A DNA stretch of 64,000 nt from Siphonodentalium dalli (GCA_032622095.1 CP136066.1:114473319-114537318), one strand, 5' to 3'; counted from the first letter of the stretch, positions 29,714-42,605 are shown. Numbers and translations are program-made. The notes: generated by a model not told the origin, from the letters alone.

Positions 29714-30336
29714 TCTATTATATATGTTGGGAAATTTGTCTGTGTGTGTATGTCTGTCTGTCTGTTCGTGATGGACTCGAAAACGGCGGAACCGATTTCG
29801 ATGAAACTTTGTATGTGGTTATACTTTCGGCCGGGGAGTGGCATGGGCCTATTAATTTGCCCGTGCGACGTGACCTTGACATTGAAATCGGGTCATTTCC
29901 AGGTCGAACGCCCGAGTATCACGTGATTTCGATGAAAATTAGTGTCTGGGGATACTTTCGTATGGGGATTATCATAAGCCTATTCGTTTGCTCGTGCGAC
30001 GTGACCTTGACTTTGAAATCGGGTCAATTCAAGATCAAATCGCGAATTTTTATGGAATTTTGACGGAATTTGATACATATGGTTACTTTTTTCCACTGGG
30101 TGTTTTGGACGGGTCAAATCGTGACCCCGACCTGACATTGACCTTCAAAATTATCAATTCGTGGTCAAATCGGGTAAAACCGGATGGAGGTACTTTTGCC
30201 TGGGCAGTGTTTTGGACGGGTCAAATCATGACCCCACCTGACCTTGACCTTCGAAATGGACAATTCAAAGTCAAATCGCGCAATTCGCGAAAAGCAGAGG
30301 GGAAACAGCCCGGACGAAGTCGGGTCCACCTGCTAG
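29714..30336 (+). mobile_element. Helitron array 2, copy 3 (diverged subfamily)
   Basis: Starts TCTATTATATATGTTGGG at the CTAG junction; interior has repeats of GTGCGACGTGACCTTGAC and GAAATCGGGTCA; ends hairpin CCCGGACGAAGTCGGG and CTAG (30333-30336) before T. Confidence 0.8.
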
Positions 30337-30429
30337 TTACGATATAAAATATGAGATTAAGGAACACGGACAACAAAGATTAGTTCCATTCCTTATTCCT
30401 TATTCAAAAGTTGTACAAGGTAAAACAAA

Positions 30430-32340
30430 GGGTATTATATGGTGCCCACAATGTATCCCCCACGCACCCACCCCGATCCAAAAATACCGTCACCCAGAGG
30501 GATTCAAATAGGGCACCAATGTAATTTCTCGGCCCCTTAACCGATTTAGGTCAAATAAAGGATGCTATAGATTGCACCAAATCACTCTTTCCAAACACCC
30601 CACCCTCATCCAAAAAATGGCCGCCGTCCAGATGAGTTCATATAGGGTACCCCTGTCATTTCTCGGCCTCGACCGATTTAGGTCAAACAAAGGGCGTTGT
30701 ATAGTGGCTCCCAAGCCAATCTAAATATTTACCCCATTCAACCCCCGATTCAAAATGGCCGCTGTCCAGAAGAGTTCAAATATGGCACCCATGCCATTTC
30801 TCGGCCCCTTGACTAATCTAGGTCAAACAAAGTGTATTGTATGGTGACCCCATAGCGGTGTAGTAGGATGACTCACAAGCCTATCTAAATATGCACCTAT
30901 CTGATCTAAAATGGACGCCCTCCAGAGGGGTTCAAATAGGTAGGCCTACTCATGCATCGGTCCTTTGACCGGTATATGTCAAACAAAGGGTATTGTAGAG
31001 TGGCCGCCTAACCGATCTAAATATTCACACCACACCGATCCAAAATGGACGCCACCCGGATGGGTTCAAATATGGCATAGGTCCCTTGGCAGATTTATGT
31101 CAAATAATTAGCGTTCTAGGGTGTCCTACAATCAAATCTTTGCACACACCCCAACCTGGTCCAAAATGGCCGCCACACAGAGGGGTTCAAATAGGGTACA
31201 TATATATGCAATTTCTCGTCCTCTTGGTCGATTTAGGTCAAACAAATGGCGTTGTATGATGGCCCCGGCCAATTTAAATATTCACCCCATTCATCCCTTC
31301 CAGATTCAAAGAATCAAGAGGAGTTCAAATAGGGCTCCCATGGCCATTTACCCGATTTAGTTCAAAAAAGGATGTTACGTGTGGCCCCAAGCCAATCTAA
31401 ATATTCACCTCGTTCACCCGACCCCAGTCTAAAATGGCCGCTGTCCAGATGGGTTCAAATTGGGCACCATGTCAACCCTAGACCCTTAATCGATTTAGGT
31501 TTCATAAACCTATATCCAATAATAGGTTTTGTGTGACCCACTTCCATCCAAAATGGCCGCCATCCAATGGTGATCAGATAGGGCACTTGTGCCATTTTTT
31601 TCGTTTAATGTCAAACAAATGGTGTTTTAGGATGACCCCTATCCGATCTAAATATTCACCCATGCATCCTGATCCAAAAATGGCCGCCGTCCAGTGGGGT
31701 TCAAATAGGCCACTCGCGCAATTTATTGGCCGATTTAGGTTAAACAAAGGGTGTAATTGTAGGGTGGCCCTAAGCCGATCTAAATATTCACCACACCACG
31801 ATCCAAAATGGCCGCCACCCAGAGGGTTTCAAATGGGGCATATATGCCGTTTATCGGCCCTTGACCGGTTTAGGTCAAATAAAGGGCATTGTTATGAGTT
31901 CCCATCAATGAACTCGTCGTACATCCCACACACCCCATCCCGATCCAAAATGTCCGCCGTCCAGAGGGGTTTGAATAGGGTGCACGTGCCCATGCCATTT
32001 ATCGGCCCCTTGACCGATTTATGTCAAACAAAGTGTGTTGTATGATGATCCACTTGTAGACCCAAATACAAGTGGGCGTTCCATATATGGGAAAATAATT
32101 GCGCAAATGAATTGTGCTGAAGCGCAATTGATTGCGCTTCAGTCCAATTCAATTGCGCTTCATCAATTGCACTGAAGCGCAATTGAATTGCGCTGAAACG
32201 AAGTGAATTTGGCCTCCCATAGTTACATTGTGCCCCCTTCCGCCTCCCACAAGGAACTGTTTTCACACCACATAACCCTATCCCAATCCAAAAATTGCCG
32301 CCATCCAGGGGTTCAAATGGGCACCATAGACTACCGTAAG
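30430..32340. repeat. Decayed satellite, about 13 monomers of 115-150 bases
   Basis: Monomers contain, in order, GGTCAAACAAAGGGTGTTGT, a CCGATCTAAATATTCACCCC block, GATCCAAAATGGCCGCC, GTCCAGAGGGGTTCAAATAG and a CGGCCCCTTGACCGATTTA block. Copies are spaced irregularly and diverged, so the array is old. A patch at 32095-32200 is a GCGCAATTCAATTGCGC palindrome cluster inserted in one monomer. Confidence 0.85.
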
Positions 32341-32460
32341 CCGGAATCTAACGAGTGAAGAAAGTCTACCAGAATCAGTTATCGGCTTGCCATAATATTT
32401 ATTTGAGACGTCATGGACGCTGGGTGAGCTTGTCCAGATCAGAATCAGCGATTTGCCAGC

Positions 32461-32498
32461 TCACGTGATATGGATACTTGACATGGGTAGTCACGTGA
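32461..32498 (+). promoter_or_regulatory. Twin TCACGTGA E-boxes upstream of a first exon
   Basis: TCACGTGA at 32461-32468 and again at 32491-32498, 30 bases apart and 17 bases before the ATG at 32515. CACGTG is the site of bHLH-ZIP factors such as USF, MITF/TFE and MYC/MAX. Two in this position suggest a real promoter; no TATA box seen. Confidence 0.5.
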
Positions 32499-32514
32499 TT
32501 TCTCATCGTACAAA

Positions 32515-32633
32515 ATGGCGTTTTATACGTTTACCACGCTTCACAAATTAAATTCTTGTATTTCACTTCACATCGGACGCAAACCAACGTACTTGAAGAA
32601 CCAGTCGATGTTTCAGGATCAAGAAATCGGAGT
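32515..32633 (+). CDS. First coding exon of an unidentified gene
   Basis: ACAAAATGGCG start context, 39 codons, then a perfect GTAAGT donor at 32634 (phase 2). Protein begins MAFYTFTTLHKLNSC, continues ISLHIGRKPTYLKNQS and ends MFQDQEIG. The N-terminus is hydroxylated, basic and lacks acidic residues for the first 35 positions, as in mitochondrial presequences, but that is only suggestive. It is not inside a repeat. I cannot place the next exon; the satellite at 33660-38400 would lie in the intron. Confidence 0.55.
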
Positions 32634-32678
32634 GTAAGTATTTGCTGTAGTCAATAACTCAATAACTGGGAGTCGGTA

Positions 32679-32848
32679 GTCCAACAAATTAGACGATTCG
32701 GATTAAGTCAATTTTAAGACCTATTTTTTTTTAAATATTTGGACATTTATGTGGCCTTAATGAAGTTAATCCCTTAGAAGGGTTAAGATAATCGTAAATG
32801 TCCAAATATGAAAATATATCTTAACCCGAATAGTCTAATTTGTTGGAC
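32679..32848. mobile_element. TA-flanked MITE inside the SINE head region
   Basis: Termini GTCCAACAAATTAGAC, perfect over 16 bases and extending to about 29 with mismatches, flanked by TA on both sides (32677-32678, 32849-32850). Tc1/mariner-type target. Flanking AGTCGGTAG occurs on both sides (32671-32679 and 32853-32861). Confidence 0.75.
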
Positions 32849-32852
32849 TAGG

Positions 32853-33260
32853 AAGTCGGTAGCCGAGAGGTAGCGTATTGCCTATTGGTCTCTCGTGCTA
32901 GCGGACCGGGGATCGCAACTTGAACCTGGGCAGGGTATTCTGACAAAAATCAGAACTCGGTCAGATATCAAGTTTGTCAGGCTGAAAAGTCTCATTCGAG
33001 ATCACTGAATAAAGATCTGATTGCAAAATGCTGACTCCCACCCCCCCCCCCCCCCCCCCCCCCCCCATTACAACGTACACTTGTCCAGGTAATAGGTATG
33101 TTGTCGTGGGTGCAGCCACGCACTGTCCGATCGGGTGCGGACATTAATTTAATGGCTGCATGACCCGTGTACACGCCTCGGTGTGTGCACGTTAAAGAAC
33201 GCTACTGGAGTCACCACAGGGTTATAAAGTTACTCGGCCGTGGTAGCACCTGGACCAGTG
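32853..33260 (+). mobile_element. tRNA-headed SINE
   Basis: Head AGTCGGTAGCCGAGAGGTAGCG is an A-box; a worn B-box lies at about 32905-32930. The body contains the invertebrate-SINE word CTCGGTGTGTGCACGTTAAAGAAC at 33177-33200 (split here: CTCGGTGTGTGC then ACGTTAAAGAAC). A 26-base C run (33041-33066) interrupts the body. Not a functional tRNA: no acceptor stem or anticodon arm. Confidence 0.6.
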
Positions 33261-33660
33261 TGTCGTCTACAGCCAGAATTGGTTCCTGCACTGTAATACA
33301 TGTATCTACAGATACAGAACTTCGGTGGAACTCAATAGGCCTAGCAGGTCTGGCAATCGTGAATGCCCGTGATTGTGAAGTGGCGAAAAATCAATACAAC
33401 TTAGTGTCGGCGCACACGATCTCGGCTGCCGGATAAATCGGGGACAACCGGGATCGTGTGCGCCCACACTTTGGGCCGGTTTTTGTCGGATTCGATTTAA
33501 TCTGACCGATCAAACTGAGTTTGATTTCACCTGGAAAATCCGGCTCGTGACTATGGCAACACGCATGTTTTGCTTGTCGCATGACCGTCACGTGGCCAAA
33601 ACCTCATTCAAAATGTCAGAATAGTTTGCAGCAACCGCTATTCGAAAATAAATAAAGAAT
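33260..33660. other. Unassigned sequence between SINE and satellite
   Basis: Slightly GC-richer. Contains inverted words CGCACACGATC / GATCGTGTGCG at 33410-33465, but no coding frame I would support. Confidence 0.35.
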
Positions 33661-36600
33661 TCTGATCAATCGACTCTTTGCATGACTAAATCCTTTGGCA
33701 TGGGCTACAGGTCGTAGCTTTGGTCAGATCTTCATGAAATTTGTCATGTATGCTAACAATGAGATGTAGATGGGAACGAGTCATTTTGGGGTCATTCGGC
33801 CAAAAAAGATGGCTGTCAGCAGCCATCTTGGATTTTACTCTTTCGCAGTCTTTGCATGACTAAATCCTTTGGCGCGGGCTACAGGTTGTACCTTTGGTCA
33901 GATCTTCTTGAAATTTGTCATGGATATTAACAATGACATGTAAATGGGAACAAGTCATTTTGGGGTTAATCGGCTAAAAAACATGGCCGCCAGAAGCCAT
34001 CTTGGATTTCAAAATTCAATCCATTAGCACGGGCTACATGTCGTACTGTTTATCTGATCATCATGAAAATTGTCATGGAGATTAACAATGACATGTAGAT
34101 GGGAACGAGTCATTTTGGGTTCATTCGGCAAAAAAACATGGCCGCCAGCAGCCATCTTGAATTTTACTCTTTGCATGGCTAAATTCTTTGGCACGGTCTA
34201 CAGGTCCCTCATCCCTCATCTCTTTGTAACAAACTTCATATGGTACTTTTGACTGACCTTTATATTGGAGCCATCAATTTTTTTCGATATTTTATTGAAA
34301 AACATGGCCACCAGCAGCCATCGTGGATTTTACTCTTTGTATGACTAAATCCTTTGGCACACCCTACATGCCTTCTGCCTCATCGGATCGTCACCAAACT
34401 TCACAGGGATCTTCAGGGAGACCTCAGATAGGAGCCGTTATTTTTAGCTCAACTTACTTTGTAAGTTTGAGCTATTGCCATGGGTTGTCGTGTGTGTGTC
34501 TGTCAACAATTTCCTTTTGCGCGGGCTACAGGTCGTACATTTGGTCTGATCTTTATGAAATTTGTCATGAATGTTGTCATTGACATGTAGATGGGAATGT
34601 GTCATTTTGGGGTCATTCGGCCAAAAAACGTGGCTGCTGGCGGCCATCTTGGATTTTAAAATTAAATCCATTGGCGCAGGCTACAGGTCGTACTGTTCCT
34701 CTGATCATCATGAAATTTGTCATATATGTTAATATTGACAAGTGATTTTGGAGTCGTTTGGCCAAAAAACATGGCTGCCAGCAGCCATCTTGGATTTTGC
34801 TCTTTATATGACTAAATCCTTTGGCGCGGGCTACCGGTCATTGCTTTTGTCGGATCTTCATGAAATTTGTCATGGATGTTAAAAATTACATGTAGATGGG
34901 AACGATTCGTTTTGGGGTCATTCGGCCAGAAAACATGGCTACCAGCAGCCTTCTTGGATTTTGCTCTTTACATGACTAAATCCTTTGGCGCGGGCTACAG
35001 GTCGTAGCTTTTGTCGGATCTTCATGAAATTTGTCATGGATGTTAACAATGCCATGTAGATGGGAATGAGTGATTTTGGGTTTGTTCGGCCAAAAAAACA
35101 TGGCAGCCAGCAGCCATCTTGGATTTCAGAATTCAATCCATTACCACAGTCTACAGGTCGTATCTTTTTTCGGATCATTATGAAATTTGAAATGGATGTT
35201 AATATTGACATGTAGTTGGTATTGAGTTATGATGGGGTCAAAAAAACATGGCCGCCAGCAGCCATTTTGGATTTTACTCTTTGTATGTCTAAATCCTTTA
35301 GCACGGGCTACAGGTCGTACCTTTGGTCCGATCATCATGAAATTTGTCATGAATGTTAACATTGACATGTAGATGGGAACGCGTAATTTTGGGGTCATTC
35401 GGCCCAAAAACATGGCCGTCGGCAGCCATCTTAGATTTACTCTTTGCATGACTAAATTCTTTGGCACGGCCTACAGGTCGTACCTTTGGTCGGATCATCA
35501 TAAAATGTATCATGGATGTTAACAATGACATGTAGATGGGAACGAGTCATTTTGGGGTCATTCGGCAAAAAAACATGGCCGCCAGCAGCCATTTTGGATT
35601 TTACTCTTCGTATGACTAAATCCTTTAGCACGGACTATAGGTCGTACCTTTAGTCTGATCATCATGAAATTTGTCATGGCTGTTGAAATTGGAATGTAGA
35701 TGGGAACGAGTCATTGCTGCCAGTGGCCATCTTGGATTTCAAAATTCAATCCATTAGCACGGGCTACAGGTCGTACCTTTGGTCTGATCATCATGAAATT
35801 TGTCATGAATGTTAACATTGACATGTAGATGGGAACGAGTAATTTTGGAGTCATTCGGCCAAAAAACATGGCTGCCAGCAGCCATCTTAGATTTACTCTT
35901 TGCATGACTAAATTCTTTGGTACGGCCTACAGGTCGTACCCTTGGTCGGATTATCATAAAATGTCTCATAGCTGTTGACATTGAAATGTAGATGGGAACG
36001 AGTCATTTTGGGTTCATTCGGGAAAAAACATGGCCGCCAGTGGCCATCTTGGATTTCAATATTCAATCCATTAGCACGGGCTACAGGTCGTATTGTTTGT
36101 CTGATCATCATGAAGTTGTCATGGATATTAATACTGAAATGTAGATGGGAAACGAGTAATTTTAGGGTTGTTCCGCCAAAAAACATGGCCACCGGCAGCC
36201 ATCTTAGATTTTACTCTTTGCATGACTGAATTCTTTGGCATGGCCTACAGGTTGTACCTTTGGTCGGATCATCATAAATTTGTTCATGGATGTTAACAAT
36301 GACATGTAGATGGGAACGAGTCATTTTGGGGTCATTCGGCAAAAAAACATGGCCGCCAGCAGCCATTTTGGATTTTACTCTTTGTATGACTAAAATAAAT
36401 CCTTTAGCATGGGCTACAGGTCGTACCTTTAGTCTGATCATGATGAAATTTGTCATGGCTGTTGGAATTGGAATGTAGATGGGAGTCATTTTGGGGTCAT
36501 TCAACAAAAAACATGGCCGCCAGCGGCCATCTTGCATTTCAAAATTCAATCCATTAGGACGGGCTACAGGTTGTACCTTTGGTCCGATCTTTATGAAATT

Positions 36601-37010
36601 TGTCATGAATGTTGACATTGTCATGTAGATGGTAACTAGTTATTTTGGGGTCATTCGGCAAAAAACATGGCCATCAGCCACCATTTTGGATTTCAAAATT
36701 CAATCCATTGGCGCGGGCTACAGGTCATATGCTTGTCTGATCATCATGAAATTTGTCAAGGATGTTAATATTGACATGTAGATCGGAACGAGTCATTTGG
36801 CAAAAAAAATGGCCACCAGAAGCCATCTTGGATTTAACTCTTTGCATGACTAAATCCTTTGGCGCGGTCTACAGGTCGTATCATTTGTCAGATCATCATG
36901 AAATTTGTACTGGATGTTAATAATGACATGTTAATGGGAACAAGTCTTTTTGGGATCATTTGGCAAAAAAAACATGGCTGCCAGTGGCCATCTTAGATTT
37001 TACTCTTTGC
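33660..37010. repeat. Satellite, about 20 monomers of 155-165 bases
   Basis: Each monomer carries GGGCTACAGGTCGTACC, a GATCATCATGAAATTTGTCA block, ACATGTAGATGGGAACGAG, TCATTTTGGGGTCATTCGGC, an AAAAACATGGCCGCCAGCAG block and CATCTTGGATTTTACTC. Spacing is regular through most of the array. ORFs on either strand here are repeat translations. Confidence 0.9.
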
Positions 37011-38420
37011 ATAACTAGACCTTTCAACTTTCCACATTCCTAATCACTCCATTGACTTTAACACATGAAATTATTCCCTTTCCAAGTTGAGCTACAGTGT
37101 CATTGACACTTTCATTCAAACTTCATATGGTTCTTTGGGGTGACCATCATGAATTTTACGCTTTCCATGGTGAATCCTTTGGCACATCCTGCAAGCCCTT
37201 ATCCGATTGTCACCAAACTTAATATAGATCTTCAGTATGACAACCAGATCAGAGCCATAAAAAAAATTCAAATTTGCTTAAAAAATGGCCACCGTCTTGG
37301 AATTTACTCTGGATTATTGTGTACAAGGATTATTATTGTATGATTAGTGAAGGATTATTCATAATTTTGTTTTCATTATCATTAAGGATCCTGGAACTCA
37401 AAGAGCTACTTATATATATATATATGGATAATAATGTGAGGGACCAGAATTTGATCAAGATATTATCCCAGAGATAGCTGAAAACTGATAAGGTATATAT
37501 AATGTCTATCATGATATGTGGATACAGTAATATAAATAAATAATTTTTAGCTCAACTTGACAAAGTCAGGTTTCAGAGGTTTAAGCTATTGCCATGAGTT
37601 GGTATCCGTTGTCTGTCAGTCCGTCCATCCATCCATCAACAATTTCCTTTGGCACACCCAACAGTGAGACCTCTACATGTAGATGGGAACCATCAATTTT
37701 TTCCGAATTTCATTAAAAAATTGCCCGCCAGCAGTAACTTTGATTTCAAATTTAAATCCATCAGCACACTTTGCATTCCACATTTATTGAAGAAATGTTT
37801 TGATAATGTACAGGCATGTTTAGGATTGCCTCTAGCTTGGAGCTATAAAATTTGAAGGATTTTTTATGAAAAACATGGCCGCCATCTTTAATTTTACTCT
37901 TTGCTTGACCAAATCCTTTGGCACACCCTATAGAATCTGATCGTCACCAAATTTCACATGGATCATCAGGGTGATCTATAGATGAGAGCCATCAATTTTA
38001 TCTGAAATCTGTTAAGAAAAACATGGCCGTCAGCAGCCATCTTGGATTTTACTCTTTAGATGAATAAATCCTTTGACACACCCTACAGAGCACATCCCTC
38101 ATCAGGTCATCACCAAACTTCATATGTCGCTTCGGGGGTAACCAATAAAAGGGATAGGGATGAATACAGAGATTTTTTGGGGAACCCTGTTTTCTGACCA
38201 TGATATGCTGTGTGTGCATGTGTACATCCGACAATTCCCACTAGCACGTGCTACAAGTCCTTTGGTCAGATCATTTTGAAATTTGTCATAACATGTAGCT
38301 GGGAACGGGTCATTTTAGCGGCCTTTCGGCAAAAAAACATGGCGGTCAGTGGCCAAAAATCAATCCGTTAACACAGACTACAGGCCTTACCTTTTTTGGC
38401 TCAATTTGACGCAGTTCGGG
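37011..38420. repeat. Decayed flank of the satellite with TTTTTAGCTCAACTT termini
   Basis: Degenerate monomers continue (CTTTGGCACACCCT, CACCAAACTTCA words). TTTTTAGCTCAACTT at 37545 and a like word at 34441 look like a terminus of the dispersed element from which the satellite was amplified. Confidence 0.65.
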
Positions 38421-39414
38421 GAACATCGTTGATTAAAATGTTGTAGGTTCAAACACGGTATGCAATTATACCCGGCATTGTCTGACATCCGAAATAATCA
38501 ACAACGGAAATGGTAATCAGTTATCGGCTTTATCAACAGTTCATCGTTCATAGGAATAATCATGATGTCCATACCTTTCGCCCAGAGTTGGGAACCATAT
38601 TAGTCTGAACATGGGTTTGAATATTGACACAGAACACATCTACCATTATATTGGAACAACACAATGCACTAGCTCTGCAATTGTATCTGACCATACAATT
38701 ACTGGTACTAGGGTATTTATAATCACAGACACAGTATGAGTGTGCTTGCTTCAGTGAGCATGAACAAATTCTCATTTCTTATCGATCGGAATGGCACATT
38801 GAAATGTCCCTCAACTCAGATCACACTTGAAAATTTATCCCAATATTTGTTTACCCATGTCAGGGTTCGAACCTTAGATGATAAGTAAATGAATAATTTG
38901 TTTTTTTTTCATTCTCGTCAGGGTTCATACATATCATACACATACATGTAGATGGCAATGGATAATAAAGACACAGACCAGAATTTGATCAAGATATTTT
39001 TCCAGACAGAGCTGAAAACAAATTAGGTATATAGAAAATCTTAACATAATGTTTGGATAGAAAAAGTTAATGAAGCATTGTTCTTGCTTACATGTAACCA
39101 TCCTTCACATTTACTGCCTGTGTAGATACAAGAGCATATTTGAGAATTCATTTTATATAGGGCACTGCCAAGTTACATGTAGGGGATATTTAATTGATTC
39201 AAATTAGAATGTATAATTGTGAATTGGTTGGGATACACGAATTAGGGACCTGCGAATAATCGAGATTCGATTCGATGTCGATATCAGGCACCCGATTCGA
39301 GATCCGCTGATTCAGATATTTTTGAATCGGTGTTATACTTCGGTGTAATTTAATTTTTTGCATCTAAATAACACATGCCAAATGACCTGAGCTCATCAAA
39401 ATTAAAGCAGAATA
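38421..39414. other. Intergenic sequence with a decayed dispersed repeat
   Basis: 38960-39050 is homologous to 37405-37500 and 43790-43870 (shared GACCAGAATTTGATCAAGAT). Nothing else recognised. Confidence 0.45.
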
Positions 39415-41401
39415 CTGTATACACCCGTCATTAAGCCCATCCTCAAAGATAAGCCCAGTCTGGGTTTTTCCCCTAAACAAAACATGGGGTGGTTCTCGTA
39501 GATAAGCCCACCCCCATTTTTGAGCATTTGGAAGGTGAATACAATCATGTATCTATCCTGTAGAATAGGAGAAGATACTATTATTTGTTCCAGTTTTTCT
39601 TAAATAATAAAGATGTATAATAGTATACACTTGTGTTAATATCGTTGTGAATTATACATATCTTATTCTATTCTTAGTTGTTGGGTCTGTCAAAGAGGTA
39701 CTATATCAATAAAATCAAAGGATCTGCCACTTATTGTTCACACCTCTATCAGAGTAAATCCAATGGGATGTAGAGCAATGACTTGGTGTTTTTGTAGTAT
39801 CCTTTGATAATGCAGAGGAGGATGTAAGTTCACCTGCATCACACTGTTGTGTTTTGATGTTTACCCATACCATAGTATGGTAAACATAATGTTGACGTCC
39901 GGAATGACCACTCGTCATTCGTCCGTCTGTCCGTCCGACCCTCTGTCTGTCCGTAGACACTTTACACATGGTGCGATAACTCAAATAGTTTCTATCTGAT
40001 CGGAACCAAATTTTGTATATGAGTTTCTCAGACCAAAATACAGATCGAGTTCGAATATGGGTTTAATCCGAGTTTTTTTTACGGAGTCATGGCCCTTTTT
40101 CGACTTAGAATTCATGGATGCTACGATAACTAAAAACAAAAATTATCTGATGAGAACCAAATTTGGTATGTGAGTTTCTCTATCTAAAATACAGTTCGAG
40201 TTCGAATATGGGTTTGATCAGATTATTTTTAATGGAGTTATGGCCCTTTGATATAGAATTCATCCATGCTTCGATAGATCAACCAGTTATCGTCTGATCG
40301 GAACCAACTTTGGTATGTGAGTTTCTCAACTCAAAATACAGATCAAGTTTGAATATGGGTTAGATCCTGTTTTTTATACCAGAGTTATGGCCCTTTTTAA
40401 CTAAGGATTGAACAGATTCGATATTTTTATGCTTATCATGTAGAACCATAGCAGCTAACACTGGTGATATCAGTTAGCACTGAGAGAGAATACTGTAGAT
40501 TAACTTGTATTATTGGAAACTACAGTTATTTTTAGCCATCATATTGTCAGGGCACAGTGGAAGGTGTAATTGGACAGAGAACCATCTGTTGTTTATTGTA
40601 TTTCCATACAGCTCTCTGGTTTATCAATGCAATGTTCCAGTGACATACCTGTACCTAATTTTATTGAGTTAAAATTGTTAACCCTTGTCATCAATTTATG
40701 CTTTTGTATATTTTTCATGTAATCATTCTCCTATTATATCCCTTTCACTTGTATGGATTTTTGTGGTTAAATGAACCCTTAATTCACAACATTCTTTATA
40801 CTTAGCAGAAATACCTTTCATCTGATATATCTCATTTTATTGAGATGTATGTAAATTTTGTATGTGAGTTTCTCAGCCCAAAATACAGATAGATTTCGAA
40901 TTTGGGTTTGATCCATTTTTTTATATTTTAAACAGAGTTATGGCTTATGGATTTTCGTGTCTGAACTGAAACTAGCTGATCACTATCGCCAAGTATGGGT
41001 TAAACATCTCACGATCGGCCTCTCGTTATAAGAAATTACTTGATTAGTAAGCATTAGTGTAGCTACATTACTAGTAACTTGTGAACTGATCATACAGCCC
41101 TATTGTTTTACAAATTAATACAAACATTTACAACCTTATTCAAATTGATCCAAAATGTGTAGATCTATCTATCACTGTTTCTGGTTATTATCCTGTGATT
41201 TTATCTTAATAATATAAATAAAATACATTATTATCCTTATTCAATAAAAAAAATATGGTATTGGTATAAAACATTATGGTAGGTTGGCACCTGAAGGCTA
41301 ACTGAATTTTTGCACGGGACGGTCCTCGTGAGTAAGCCCAGTACCCACTTTTTGAGCAAAAACATGCATGAGCCCCCAGGCTCACTGACGGGTGTATACA
41401 G
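39415..41401. mobile_element. Possible composite element with CTGTATACACCCGTCA termini
   Basis: Perfect 16-base inverted termini (39415-39430; 41386-41401), with AAGCCC-rich subterminal sequence at both ends. Encloses the dispersed repeat at 39858-40390. No ORF and no clear target duplication; two independent inverted copies of a family cannot be excluded. Confidence 0.5.
39858..40390 (+). repeat. Dispersed repeat family TGTTTACCCATACC, copy 1
   Basis: Opens with a hairpin (ACCATAGTATGGT), then a CCGTCTGTCCGTC tract, then three tandem blocks of about 150 bases containing CGGAACCAAATTTGGTATGT, AAAATACAGATCGAGTTCGA and GAGTTATGGCCCTTTTTCGA. Confidence 0.75.
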
Positions 41402-42284
41402 ACGTACATGTAGATGTGCTTATGCAAATTATTGCTTCGATCGCAACCTGTGACGCTCATCAATCGCCGCGTTTATTTGTAATCTGAATCGACACTGTCT
41501 ATATTGTATACACGGTGCGTGATTGCTAGATGCGGAACTCATTTGATTACATTATGTTTAGAACTTCATATATCCAATTCAGATTATAATCATATGAATA
41601 AAATTCAATCTCAGCCACCGTTATGAGCGACAAAACATAGATTGGAATGAACAGTGAGAGACCTTAAAACATACAGTCTATTACATTCTTAAACAGGCGT
41701 TATCATGTGCGACGAGTTATCTGCAACACTGCTGGCAGAATTCCTATAAATTTCCTACTTTCAGTTTCTGTTTCCCGATAAATCGAGCATGTTGCACCAA
41801 GTTTCTATGCGTTGAATCTTGTTACTAGTAATAACATTTAACACTTGTAACTTTTGTCTGTTTTCTGGGACCCCCTCTGTCAAGACAGTTACTGTGAATA
41901 TGTGATGTAGGTGTTTGACCTATTGTGGTGTGAACAGTTTAACAGATAACTACCATTGGTATCGGACTACAACAATCATATAGCTAAACGGTGAACCCAT
42001 GTTCACTTGTGTCAACTCTTTATTATCTTTATTAAAGTGACTTCCATTCCATGGGGTTTGTGATACGTTGAATGAATTGTCTTCAAGTGTCTTACTATCA
42101 CTTCTTGCATCATATTCGCCATGACACAGCTAGATAGAAATGCAATGCAACATATCCAAAACCCTCCATGAGACTGAGAGTGACTCGCCAATGTCATGAT
42201 TTTTCAAAACAAAACAAAAGTTACAACGGATGTTTAAGGAGATTAGCATTGCTATATAGTATCTAGAGAATTTTTGCAGTTTTT
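41402..42284. other. Intergenic sequence
   Basis: No supported feature; two small ORFs lack coding character. Confidence 0.4.
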
Positions 42285-42605
42285 TAGCTCAACTATACTT
42301 TGTAAAGTTTGAGCTATTGCCATGGTTTGGTATCTGTCGTCCGTGGGTGTGTTTGCGTGTGTGTGTGAGTGACTCATCAACAATTTCCTTTAGCATGGGC
42401 TACAGGTCGTACCTTTGGTTGGATCATTATGAAATTTGTCATGGATTTTGACATTGACATGTAGATGGGAATAAGTCACTTTGGGTCATTCGGCAAAAAT
42501 ACATGGCTGCCAGTGGTCATCATGGATTTCAAATTTCAATCCATTAGCACAGGCTACAGGTCGTACTGTTTGTCTGATCGCCATGAAATTTGTCATGGAT
42601 GTTAA
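42285..42605 (+). repeat. Single dispersed copy of the 33660-38400 satellite family
   Basis: Starts TTTTTAGCTCAACTATACTT, then one and a half monomers (GGCTACAGGTCGTACC, ACATGTAGATGGGAA). This is the probable unit form of the element; the satellite is its amplified version. Confidence 0.75.

Noticed and set aside
32853-32930. tRNA gene
   Set aside because: A-box is present but the B-box is worn and no cloverleaf can be drawn; it is a SINE head.
34939-36624. Overlapping minus-strand ORFs of 75-137 codons
   Set aside because: Satellite translations; the same peptide recurs per monomer with frame breaks in between.
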